A stretch of 64,000 nt of DNA from Andrena cerasifolii (taxonomy: Eukaryota; Arthropoda; Insecta; Hymenoptera; Andrenidae): NCBI RefSeq assembly GCF_050908995.1, contig NC_135121.1, positions 1,426,001 through 1,490,000 of the forward strand. The letters run 5' to 3'. Position numbers and translations under genes: made by a program. Of this stretch, positions 52,548 to 63,226 are shown piece after piece. Position 1 is the first letter of the stretch. Every line of letters starts with the position of its first letter. The notes below the pieces were generated by a model. That model was given only the letters and a program-made list of their open reading frames with translations. It did no database searches and was not told the origin of the DNA.

Positions 52548-54033
52548 ATGCTAACCGATAAAGAAAAGTGGCACAGAGCCTTAGGACATGTAAACTTTCA
52601 ATATTTAAATAAGTTAGTAAAAAATAAGTTGCTAGATGGTTTGCCAGAGAAAATTGAAAACACTGAAATGAAATGCGCAAATTGCGTAGAAAGTAAGATG
52701 TCAAATGAACCGTTTGAAAATGATAGAACAAGAACAACTGAAATTTTAGAGTTAATCCATACAGATTTGAATGGCCCACACAATACGACTGGCTACGGTG
52801 GTGAAAAGTATTTCTTAACTTTTATTGATGACTATAGTAAATGCGCAAGGATATATTGCATAAAGAGTAAATCAGAAACTGCTAGCTGCTTCATTGACTA
52901 TGTAAACTTGGTGGAAAATCAATTCAACAAAAAGGTAAAGAAACTTCAATGCGATAATGGTAAAGAGTACATGAATAAGGAAATATTCACTTTTGTCAAA
53001 TACAAAGGTATTCAATTGGTACCGTGTCCACCATATGTGCATGCATTGAACGGCGTAGCAGAAAGATATAATAGATCAGCTATGGACATAGGTAGGTGCT
53101 TAATGAGAGAAGCGAAAATAAATAGAAAATTTTGGCCTGAAGTAATGAATACGGTAGCATATTTAAAAAATAGGACGATTGCGAATACTGTACAAAATAA
53201 AACTCCTTATGAAATATTATTTGGAAAAAAACCTAATGTAAAAAACTTAAAAATTTATGGCAGTCGAGTATTCGTTAGAATTCCAGAGGTTCTGAGACAA
53301 AGTAAGTGGGATAATAAGGCTGAACTAGGCGTATTAGTGGGGTATAATAATAATGGATATAGAGTATTGTTAAATAACAGAGTAATCAATGCCAAACATG
53401 TAACAGTGGTCGAAGAAAATACCCAACTAATCTGTTTAGAGAAAACTGAGGACCAAAAAGATAGAGAATATGAGAGTGAAACAGAGGAAAATGAAGGTAA
53501 GGTAAATGAAACATACGAAAACAATATTAGTGTTGATGATGAAAACGAGAATTCAACGGAACCTCAAAATTTGCCAGTACAAAGAAAATCAAATAGAAAG
53601 AAAACTCCTGTAGTTAGATATGGAAATCCTGTAACTCACTTTATATATGTCAATTATATGAATGCAAATGTACCGAATACATTCGCGGAGGCGTTAAGTT
53701 GTAATGAATCCCAAGAATGGCAAAAGGCAATGAAGTCAGAGATAGAAAGTTTAAAGAAAAATAACACGTGGGAAATTGTTGAAAAACCAAAAGATAAAAA
53801 GATTTTAGATGTAAAATGGGTTTATAAGAAAAAGAACGATAATACGTATAAAGCTAGACTAGTTGTCAGAGGTTTCCAACAATTAGATTATATTGAAAAT
53901 ATTTATTCACCGGTGGGCAAAATGCAAACTTTGAAAATTTTATTGTCATACTGTTGTAAAAACAACTTGTTTATAGATCAAATGGATGTAGAGACCGCAT
54001 TTCTAAACGGTCATGTAAAAACTGAAGTATATA
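52548..54033 (+). pseudogene. Copia-B integrase and RT N-terminus
   Basis: Pre-integrase: WHRALGHVNFQYLNKLVKN and CANCVESKMSNEPF. Integrase core: LELIHTDLNGPHNTTGYGGE (Asp), KLQCDNGKEYMNKEI (Asp), NGVAERYNRSAMDI (Glu). Then the linker and RT: VKWVYKKKNDNTYKARLVVR and NNLFIDQMDVETAFLNGHV (first catalytic Asp). The frame is cut at 54,033 by a foldback element that inserted into a TA of the RT. Confidence 0.92.
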
Positions 54034-55223
54034 CAGGGTGTCCCACTAAGGAATGGACAGCGCGATATCTCTTAAAGTATTGTCGATAAAAATATAAAAA
54101 AAATAGGGAATTGCATGGTTCGAGGGGGCCCATTTATTAGCGCGAACGAATTTTGTTTCCGATTATTATTTTAAAAGATACGATGGTCAAGTTCGGTTTT
54201 TCAAATGGAACTATTTTTTTTGAAGACCTGAGTTGATAGTGCGTTCCAAGACAAATTCAATAAGCTTTAATGTATACACTTTATTTCCACTGGTTTTTAA
54301 GATATTGCGCTTGCAAATTTACTGATTTTCACTGCAAGAAACCCCTCTGAAATGGCAAAAACCGGGGGCGGTCTTACTGACGCCACGGGTGGCACTGCCT
54401 GTTGAAATAGATACTTACCTGCCAAAGGTCTACGCCAGAAATGGCAGGCCCAAAGGCTGGACAATTCTTTTCCGTGAGAAATGCTACTTAGGTAGGTACA
54501 TCTGCGGTATTGAGAAGCGCATCGTTACTTTTATTTCGCACTTGCTTCTACGCTCGGATGGCCGGTTCTTTTGGGAGGGATGCAAATCCGATTAGTTCTG
54601 ATACAATCTGCTCCCTATGGTTGAAATTTAGTCTAGCAACTTTCACTCCTCCTAACCTAACCAATCCAACTTGCATCCCTCCCAAAAGAACCGGCCATCC
54701 GAGCGTAGAAGCAAGTGCGAAATAAAAGTAACGATGCGCTTCTCGATACCGCAGATGTACCTACCTAAGTAGCATTTCTCACGGAAAAGAATTGTCCAGC
54801 CTTTGGGCCTGCCATTTCTGGCGTAGACCTTTGGCAGGTAAGTATCCATTTCAACAGGCAGTGCCACCCGTGGCTCCAGTAAGACCGCCCCCGGTTTTTG
54901 CCATTCCAGAGGGGTTTCTTGCAGTGAAAATCAGTAAATTTCCAAGCGCAATATCTTAAAAACCAGTGGAAAAAAAGTGTATACATTAAAGCTTATTGAA
55001 TTTATCTTGGAACGCACTATCAACTCAGGTCTTCAAAAAAAAATAGTTCCATTTGAAAAACCGAACTTGACCATCGTATCTTTTAAAATAATAATCGAAA
55101 ACAAAATTCGTTCGCGCTAATAAATGGCCCCCCTCGAACCATGGAATTCCATATTTTTTTTATATTTTTATCGACAATACTTTAAGAGATATCGCGCTGT
55201 CCATTCCTTAGTAGGACACCCTG
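54034..55223. mobile_element. foldback family F copy 3 (1190 bp), TA flanked
   Basis: CAGGGTGTCCCACTAAGGAA to CCTTAGTAGGACACCCTG, with TA at 54,032-54,033 and 55,224-55,225. Removing the element and one TA leaves the Copia RT in frame, so the duplication is exactly 2 bp. The arms are nearly complementary, with the unpaired centre at about 54,590-54,660. Confidence 0.92.
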
Positions 55224-55225
55224 TA

Positions 55226-55896
55226 TAAATGAGCCTAAAGGGTATGAAACAGGTGACAATAGGGTTTGCAAACTGATAAAAGCACTCTATGGTTTGAGAG
55301 AAAGTCCGAGAGCGTGGTACGATTGTTTTCATGAATTTGTCAAGAAAATGAAATTTATAAGAAGTAAATATGATTATTGTCTGTATGTGAACAACGCAAG
55401 CAAAGATCCAATATACATACTAGTTTTCGTAGATAATCTTTTGATTTGTTCCAAAGATAGAAACAATATAAATAAGATAAAAACAAGCTTAATGAAAAGA
55501 TTTTCAATGAAAGATTTAGGAAAAATTGGAAGCTATATTGGCATAGATATTGATTATAGTGATGATAAAAGCACAATGACCCTAAGCCAAACAAAATACA
55601 TTGAATCTTTGGCTGCGAAATACAATCTAGAAAATGGTAGACTATATGATACTCCAATGGAAGCACAGATAAAATTAGAATAAGCTAGAGAAGTGGAGGA
55701 AAATATAAAGTACAGAAATTTGATAGGAGAATTGTTATATATTAGTACAGGCACAAGACCAGATATTGCATATAGCGTCAACTATTTGAGTAGATACCAA
55801 ACTTGTTATGATGCAACACACTACAAACACGCAATGAGAATTTTAAAATATCTATATAAAACTAAAGATTTAAAGTTAACTTATAATGTAATTTAA
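55226..55896 (+). pseudogene. Copia-B RT C-terminus
   Basis: Resumes after the foldback element: NEPKGYETGDNRVCKLIKAL, YGLRESPRAWYDCF, then ILVFVDNLLICSKD where the Copia YVDD box would be (here FVDN), and GKIGSYIGIDIDYSDDKSTM. A TAA at 55,681 and TAA at 55,894 break the frame; IGELLYISTGTRPDIAYSVN follows the first. Confidence 0.88.
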
Positions 55897-55916
55897 AGAA
55901 TGAAATATTGGATTGA

Positions 55917-56132
55917 ATGGTAGACTCAGATTATGCAGGTGACAACATAGATAGAAAATCCACAACAGGATTTATAATAAGATTATACGGAAATCTGATC
56001 TTTTGGAAGACCCATAAGCAGAGTAAAGTAACAAAATGTTCTACTTTTGCGGAGTATACTGCAATGTCTGAGGCAGTGACAGAAATCTTACTTATTAAGG
56101 ATTTGTTAAATGAATCATTTGGTATAAATTTC
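55917..56132 (+). pseudogene. Copia-B RNase H, truncated
   Basis: VDSDYAGDNIDRKSTTGFII (Asp), CSTFAEYTAMSEAVTEILLI (Glu). Cut at 56,132 by the LTR of the next Gypsy element; the last part of Pol and the 3' LTR are not in the window. Confidence 0.88.
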
Positions 56133-56340
56133 TGTAGTAGGCTCGAGGCGAGCCAGACACAACGTTGCCAAGCACGCGGTGCGAGGCACGGCGTTGCCGG
56201 TGGGTTGCTGGGCGGCGAGCGAGAACTGCGCGGCGAGCAGTCTGCGTCGAGCCATCACGAGGCCACAGCCAGACGAAAGGGCTTTTGTCTTTCGAACTCA
56301 TTATATCCAATAAATCTATTCTACTTATTTAACCCTCACA
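56133..56340 (+). mobile_element. Gypsy-2 5' LTR (208 bp)
   Basis: TGTAGTAGGCTCGAGGCGAG to TTTAACCCTCACA, with AATAAA at about 56,310. It is followed by ATTTCAGAAGTGGGATT, which shares TCAGAAGTGGGATT with a tRNA-Leu-type primer site. It is inserted in Copia-B RNase H and is therefore younger than it. Confidence 0.75.
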
Positions 56341-56561
56341 ATTTCAGAAGTGGGATTTGAGGCCCTGAATTACGTGCACAAGTTCTGGAAGTTACGAGTG
56401 CCTTTAGTTACAGGAGTGATTTGCGATTCAGTTGACCGCAATTCGCGTGAATGTAGGTGACTTTACGCATTGCAATTTATGTTTGCGAATATCGCAGGAC
56501 ACTTACGGTGTGATAACTTTTACGGGGTTGAGTGAGATACTGATATTGACGTTGGTGGAGG

Positions 56562-57888
56562 ATGAGTTCGAAGCTGACGGTGGTAAAATTGAAGGAGTTG
56601 TTACAGCAGAAAGGTTTATCGACGCAAGGCACGAAGAACGAATTAGTTACCCGTTTGTTGGCAACAGGCATGGACGAAGCCGACTTACAATTACAGACAA
56701 CATCGACGACAGGAGACGTCGAAGAACCGACTCGTATAGATACGCAATTCGAAAGCCCAACGGTTCGCGATCTACCAGACGCAGCAAGGATATCCATGGA
56801 GGAGCTGCTGAGAAGAGAAAACGCAGTGATCGCAAGGGAGAATGAACTATTAAGGAGAGAACTGGAAATATTACGATTATCACCAAGCACGGGAGGAAGT
56901 CGCGCGTCTACACAGGCCAGTGCAGTGAAATGGAAGGATACGAAAGACATGATTGGCGAATACGACGGTACCAACCATGATATCGACACCTGGGAAAAGC
57001 AAGTGAGACAGTTGATCGGCAGGTATTCCATTGACGAGTGTGCAGCGAAGGTTATAGTGTGTAGCAAATTAAAAGGTAAAGCTCTTAAATGGTATCACCA
57101 CCGAACCGACTGTATCGAGTTGGATTTTAATACGTTGCTGATCGAGTTACGGAAGATGTTTGGGCTACAGCGGAATCCTATGGATTTACGTCACGAGTTT
57201 GAAGCAAGACTGTGGCGGGTTCATGAAACTTTCGCCGATTATTTGTACGACAAGGTAACATTGGCGAACAAAGTCCCCGTCGCGGAGAGGGAACTTATCT
57301 ATTACGTGGTGGATGGAATCCCGAACGAAACCTTGAAGAATCAGGCTCGCATCCAACGGTTTAGATCGACGGATGAAATCCTAGAAGCATTCGAGAAGGT
57401 GACCCTGCCAAAGGAAGCAGCAGCGGCGACACCGGCAGCAGCACCATCAGCGGCACCGGTAAAAGCAGCAGCGGGTAAATCAGCAAGTCGAGCAGAGGGA
57501 TCATCGGTGACGCGGAAGAACGTGAAGACGCCTTCTAAGCAAAAGGGCGACAACGAATCTATTCGTTGTTACAATTGTAACGAGTTTGGTCATTATGCAG
57601 GGAACTGTTCTAAGCCGAAACGAGAACCGGGATCTTGTTTCACGTGTGGAAAACTGGGTCATCGTGCTAAGCAATGCGGCCAGCAGACAACCACCCCGCC
57701 GGAGGTGCACTATGTGGCAGTACAGCGCGAGGAAGACAACGAGTTCGAACGCACAGTGCAGTTGCGATTGGCCGGCGACAGCGCCGATTCCTGCATTTCG
57801 GTTAGGAGTGTGTTGGACTCAGGTAGCCCCATTAGCTTCATTAAGAAAAGTCTTGTACAAGAAGGTGAGAAGACAGCCGAACTGTCTA
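56562..57888 (+). CDS. gag: Gypsy-2 Gag with SAP domain, running into protease
   Basis: Starts at ATG 56,562. Residues about 5-35 (LTVVKLKELLQQKGLSTQGT then KNELVTRLL) fit a SAP DNA-binding motif, unusual at the start of a Gag. An acidic linker and a helix (RRENAVIARENELLRRELEI) follow, then a capsid region (IDTWEKQVRQLIGRYSIDEC, FADYLYDKVTLANKVPVAER), an Ala/Pro-rich spacer, two knuckles CYNCNEFGHYAGNC and CFTCGKLGHRAKQC, and the protease start SVLDSGSPISFIKKSLV in the same frame. Similarity to Gypsy ends at 57,888 where an inverted-repeat arm begins. Confidence 0.88.
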
Positions 57889-58270
57889 ACAAGGGAAGGT
57901 CGCGATCCGGACGAGCGCTTTTTGAACGAGACCGGGCTCAAATTATGGGGGCCGATGGGCATTAAAAAAGTGCAAAATATTGGGGGTATCTCGCTAGCCG
58001 TTTTTATAAAAAATGGCTTTAAACATATACAGGTTACTAGATATAAGAAAACAATCAAGTTCTTAACAGAAGCTGTTGTAGCTGCGAGCGTTACGCCGCA
58101 GGTTCATGTTCTAGAGGTCGTACGTTCGAGACTCGGCAATGGAAGTTTTATTTTTTTATTTTTTTCCAACTGCATTTCTATTTCTTATTCCTTTTTTTAC
58201 TCACTGCTATATAAATAATATATAAGAATTATAAAGTATAGGATATGGACTACACTTTTTAATAACACGT
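57889..58270 (+). repeat. left 382-bp inverted arm
   Basis: ACAAGGGAAGGTCGCGATCC onward; reverse complement of 61,456-61,837 with six substitutions and no gaps by eye (about 98%). It carries a B-box-like GTTCGAGAC at 58,124-58,132. An ORF of about 110 codons runs through each arm but has no known domain. Confidence 0.9.
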
Positions 58271-59106
58271 TTTTTATTAATCAACTTATTTTTTATTAAT
58301 AACAAGTGTGGCTAAAGCGTTTATTAAAATAAAATTCGTTTTTTAATAATTATGTATTTGGCTACTGAATATATATGTGCGCAGAAATTGCAAATAATAT
58401 AGATGTGAACATAATATTATAATGAGTACATGCAATACATAATACAGCAATAGTAGAAGTAAACATACAAATGTATGGGATGTGGCGTATTTTTTCAATA
58501 TATTATAATGTAAATACCACAACATATAGGACATTCCATGATACTGGAAAATAATAAAATACCGCCGACATTAGTATTAACCGATGTGCACCACGGGGAG
58601 GTTGTCGGTCGGTTTTTCACATAATATAAATAACGCCACATGTGATGCAACATGAATCACGCAACATGTAGTATACCAACAGTAAAAGTGCGCATAGATT
58701 GTAACGTCTGCAATAACAAATAAATTGTAATATCGTGAAATATTAGAAAATATTATACACAAGCCGTTAAGGTGCTCTACAGGATATTTGAAATCTCATT
58801 ATTAGGAGTTCGATTGCAAGGAAACAACGGCTTTCTACCTCGATAAGCCTTTTCTTTCTAAACGAGTTTATTGCCGTATTTTCCAAACTGGTGCCCCAAC
58901 CCCGTTTTAGGCGATGGAACGTTGTCGTTTGAAGGTTTTTGTTAAATAGGGTATTTCCCCCATTTTACTGTGTTTCCCTTTTGTTTAAAATGTCGTGGAA
59001 AGGGAAACAAAACGACTTGGAACCTTTCATTTGGAATGAACGGTTAGTATTCTTCCGTGTGTTTAACCAAACGACACAGACGAAGAGACAACGGACGATT
59101 TTTTAA
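58271..59106. other. AT-rich spacer inside the bracketed element
   Basis: No coding sequence recognised. Probably 5' non-coding sequence of the pogo-like gene. Confidence 0.4.
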
Positions 59107-60281
59107 ATGGAGCGAATTTCATCGAGTGCTTCTGCCGAACCAACCAATAATTATAAGTTAATATTAGGACACGCGATAGAGTATGCGACACAGCGTTTAA
59201 AGGATAATAGTGTAATTCCGCGACTACTAATCGGATCACCGCCACCTGAATCAACGGAAATTGGAAATGAGATATACCGCAGGATACAGAGTATGATAGA
59301 AGAAATGGTTCTAATTGAAGAAGAGGAGCATATTCACCACAACGAATTGGACGACAGCGAAGAAGACAATAATATCGAAGAATTGATGGAAGCCAATGTT
59401 GATGAAGAATCATACGAACCACCGGAGAAAACCATGCGCGTAGAAGTCCCGTTTGAAATCAAAGTGAAGGCTGTGACGGCATTACAATTACACCCAAATT
59501 GGACTTGGAAAACGGTGCGCAGTAAGATCACCAAACAATTGACATCCTCCAGCTTATTGAACAAGTGGAAGAAAGTAGTGGAGAACAATGGAAGCGTTAG
59601 AGATAAGTATATTTTTATTAATAATTGGACATATGACAGATTCATAGAAGCGCGTTCTTTAAAGCGTCAAGTCACTACACGTTCTTTACAACAATGGGCA
59701 ATTCAAGCGGCTAATCAATTCTTATCAAATTCTTTTCATTTTTCAGCCTCACATACATGGGTCACTAAATTCAAACTCCGAAACAGAATTACTCAACGTA
59801 AAGTTACGCGCTTTGTGAGCAAAAAAGATACAATCTCATTTCAGGATACTCTTCAAGCAGCGCAAGTTTTTCAGGATCAGGTACGCGATGTAATACCTTC
59901 ATTCGACGATAGGCTAGTCATAAATACGGATCAAACTGGTTGTGAATATAAAATAGAGTTATAGCGCACGTTGTCATACAAGGGTGAGAAAATTACAGAG
60001 GTTGCTACGGGTAGTTTAAATAAGATGACTCATTCATATACCGCACAGTACGCGATCACATTTTCTGGAGAAATAGTACCAAAAGTTTTCATTTGTTTAC
60101 AAGAAGCGGGTGGTAGCTTTGGTCCGCGCGTGGGAGCGAGTGTACGGGAGCAAATGGAAATTTTTGGTAACGTTTTCGTAACGTGTACAAAATCGGGGAA
60201 ATTACAATCGGACATATATGAACAATTTTTTGGACACTATTATAAAACCATACGTTGGTCGAGACAAGTTTTTACTTATTG
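59107..60281 (+). pseudogene. pogo/CENP-B-type transposase, truncated
   Basis: ATG 59,107 opens 285 codons: an N-terminal acidic region (EEEHIHHNELDDSEEDN), a helix-turn-helix (EIKVKAVTALQLHPNWTWKT, about residue 115), a CENP-B-type second DNA-binding region (RSLQQWAIQAANQFLSNSFH, WVTKFKLRNRITQRKVT), then the DDE start INTDQTGCEYKIEL. A TAG at 59,962-59,964 is followed in the same frame by RTLSYKGEKITEVATGSL and GGSFGPRVGA. The second catalytic Asp is lost where a LINE fragment begins at about 60,282. Related to the remnant at 13,861. Confidence 0.82.
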
Positions 60282-61230
60282 GTGCTGGGAGAGAGACTGG
60301 AACAGGAGGTGGAAGGTGAGGGGATGATCCCGGAGAGTCAGGCAGGGTTCAGGAGAGGGAGAGGAACAGGGGACCAAATATATGTGCTAAACCACATGAT
60401 AGGGAAGCAGACCAGAAGGGGCAAGGGGAAACTGGTAGCGCTGTTCGTGGACCTGAAGGCTGCGTTCAACACGGTGGACAGGAGTAAATTATGGGAGGCA
60501 ATGGAGAAGAGAGGGGTAAGGGAGGGGTTGAGGGAGAGGGTTAAGGAAATATATAGGGAGACAATTAGCAGAGTAAAGGTGGGAGGGGAGATAGGGGAGG
60601 GATTCTGGACATCGAGAGGGCTAAGGCAAGGGTGCCCGCTGAGCCCCATACTATTCAACCTGCTGATAGCGGATGTGGAGGAGGAGCTAAATAAAGGGAA
60701 TTGGGGAGGGGTGAGAATAGGAGGCAGGAGGATATGCTCCCTGGCATATGCGGATGACCTAGTGCTACTGGCGGGAAAAGAGGAAGAGCTGGTGTGTATG
60801 ATAAGGCGGCTAGAAAGATACTTGGAGGGAAAGAACCTAGAGGTTAATGTGGCAAAGACAAAGGTGGTAAGGTTCAGAAAAGGGGGAGGGAGAGACAGAA
60901 AGGTGGAATGGAAATGGAAAGGAAGGGAGATTGAGGAGGTAAAGGAGTTTAAGTATTTAGGGTATGTGTTCAAGAAAAACGGGGGACATGAGGCGCACAT
61001 ACAGGACAGGGTGAAAAAGGCAGGGGTCGTAATGAGACAGGTCTGGGGAATTGGAAAAAGGAAATTTGGAAAGGACTGGGGAAGGAGGATGTGGCTGTTC
61101 GATGCGCTGGTGTGGACGGTATTGGGGTACGGGGCGGAGGTATGGGGGTGGAAGGAGAGGGAGGAGGTAGAGAGGGTACAGGAAAGGTTCATAAGATGGT
61201 CGTTGGGGGTAGACTGGAGGACGCCATTTT
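60282..61230 (+). pseudogene. LINE reverse transcriptase fragment
   Basis: Plus strand, lacking both ends: LGERLEQEVEGEGMIPESQA, GFRRGRGTGDQIYVL, VALFVDLKAAFNTVD (Asp), GLRQGCPLSPILFNLLIADV, CSLAYADDLVLLAGKEEEL (YADD), FKYLGYVFKKNG and AEVWGWKEREEVERVQ. Open over about 320 codons. It is similar to, but a different family from, the LINE at 44.8-49.7 kb. It starts in the middle of RT and is fused directly to the pogo-like DDE domain; no poly(A) or target duplication was seen. Confidence 0.9.
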
Positions 61231-61455
61231 CTATGATAATATGCATATAAAGGATTGTCCGAAACAGGCAAATGCACAGGAACTTCAAATTTAACAGCGA
61301 TTCATTAATACATATTTCCATTCTTATAGGTATGCTCGCTATGCTGTTTATATTTTACTGCGTATTGTGTATCTTACTATTTGCGTAATTTATATTGTAC
61401 CACACATTGCGATATTTACATTAGATTAGGTGTTACGTTACTTGTATTATATTAT
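61231..61455. other. AT-rich spacer before the right arm
   Basis: No gene recognised; between the LINE fragment and the right inverted arm. Confidence 0.35.
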
Positions 61456-61837
61456 ACGTGTTATTAAAAATTTTAGTCCACATCCTATACTTTATAATTC
61501 TTATATATTATTTATATAGCAGTGAGTAAAAAAAGGAATAAGAAATAGAAATGCAGTTGGAAAAAAATAAAAAAATAAAACTTCCATTGCAGAGTCTCGA
61601 ACGTACGACCTCTAGAACATGAACCTGCGGCGTAACGCTCGCAGCTACAACAACTTCTGTTAAGAACTTGATTGTTTTCTTATATCTAGTAACCTGTATA
61701 TGTTTAAAGCCATTTTTTATAAAAACGGCTAGCGAGATACCCCTAATATTTTGCACTTTTTTAATGCCCATCGGCCCCCATAATTTGAGCCCGGTCTCGT
61801 TCAAAAAGCGCTCGTCCGGATCGCGACCTTCCCTTGT
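61456..61837 (-). repeat. right 382-bp inverted arm
   Basis: Reverse complement of 57,889-58,270, six substitutions. Ends GACCTTCCCTTGT. The flanks (CTA left, CAG right) show no clear target duplication. Confidence 0.9.
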
Positions 61838-63224
61838 CAGTGGAAGTGCACCCTTCTCCCAACCCAACCGATTCTGTACCAGCAACCCTTCGCCAACCCA
61901 CTAGACCACAACGAATGGAAGTGGACACAATGCAAGAAGATTTAGATCAAATTATGGAAATTAGCGAGAACACAGAGATTCCAAGGGGCCCTGCTTACCA
62001 AGAACCCCCGCAAATAAATTCTAGTGACAGCAGCAGTAGCAAGAACCTCTAGCGGGACACTGACCGGTCCAGTATCACCGGTAACGATAAGAAGGGACGC
62101 AAACGACCAGTTCAAAACATTTAAGGGATCGCCACGACAGCGAATAACGTCACGACAACGCGCAACGCCTAAAATAATCCGCCAAGAACTGATCCAGAAT
62201 AAAATAAGGAAGATTGGAGACCGTTTATAGATCAGAAGGGAGACCGTAGGAATATTCATAAACGTATATGGCGAGGCAGTAGGCAAAGGAAGCGCGGAAT
62301 TCTTAAAAACTGAATCAATAAAAATCACGTCATCCCCATCACTCCAAGCAGGGAACATAATAGAAAATCCTCAATCGGAACGGAGCATCTTAGGGATGAT
62401 CTTACCAAATCCACCGACCGACGAAAGTTATCATACCGCGATTAAAAATTTATACGACATGTTAACAGAAAGAAATATTAATAAAATCTCAATTCCAAAA
62501 GCAGAGGTCAACATAACATGGGAGAAACTAAAGCAGATGATAAATTTAAGGTTCTTACAAACAAATATTCATATTACGATTTGCACTGGCGCTGTGCAAT
62601 TGCCATCGGAACAAGATCGTGTAACAATCATTAAAGAAAATCACGAGTCGCCGATAGGAGGACATAAGGGCGTAACCAAAACGTACAAAAGAATTAGGGA
62701 CTTGTACCACTGGCCGAGTATGACGAAGGAAGTGCGACAATTTATCAAGACGTGCACAAGTTGCCAAAAGAAAAAGCTCGTACGAACTAAAACAAAAGAA
62801 CCAATGATAATAACAGACACGCCACTGGATGTTTTCGACAAAATATCCATGGATATTGTGGGACCGTTGCCACTCACGAAATCAGGGAAATCATATATAC
62901 TTACAATACAAGATAATTTAACAAAATATTCATTAGCGATACCACTAGTCTCATTTACGAGTGAAGAAATAGCAGAAGCGTTTACCATGCATTTTATTTG
63001 GACGCCCGAAAGCAATTTTAACGGACCAGGGAACTTCATTTGTCGGTTCTCTCATGCGAAAACTTGCAAAGGTTCTTAACATTAAACAATACAAGGCATC
63101 TACATTCCACCCGCAATCCAACGGTTCGCTGGAGAGAAGCCATCACGTGTTAATCGAGTATTTAAAACATTACATAACCAAGGAAAGACAATGGGACCAA
63201 TGGCTACCACAAGCCATGTTTTCA
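61838..63224 (+). pseudogene. Gypsy Pol: RNase H-integrase linker and integrase
   Basis: 61,838-62,395 holds an acidic, stop-ridden linker with ETVGIFINVYGEAVGKGSAE. From 62,396 integrase: HESPIGGHKGVTKTYKRIRD, FIKTCTSCQKKK (zinc-binding), FDKISMDIVGPLPLTKSGK (Asp). A frameshift near 63,000 puts the second Asp segment (ILTDQGTSFVG) out of frame, and SNGSLERSHHVLIEY (Glu) follows in the frame from 63,054. It is cut at 63,226 by a foldback element. 17.6/errantivirus-like. It may be the 3' half of the Gypsy-2 element whose gag is at 56,562, with RT and RNase H missing. Confidence 0.82.
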
Positions 63225-63226
63225 TA

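Noticed and set aside
58074..58140. A tRNA gene in the inverted arms
   Set aside because: Only the B box fits; the T stem does not pair and the A box is poor, so it is at most tRNA-derived.
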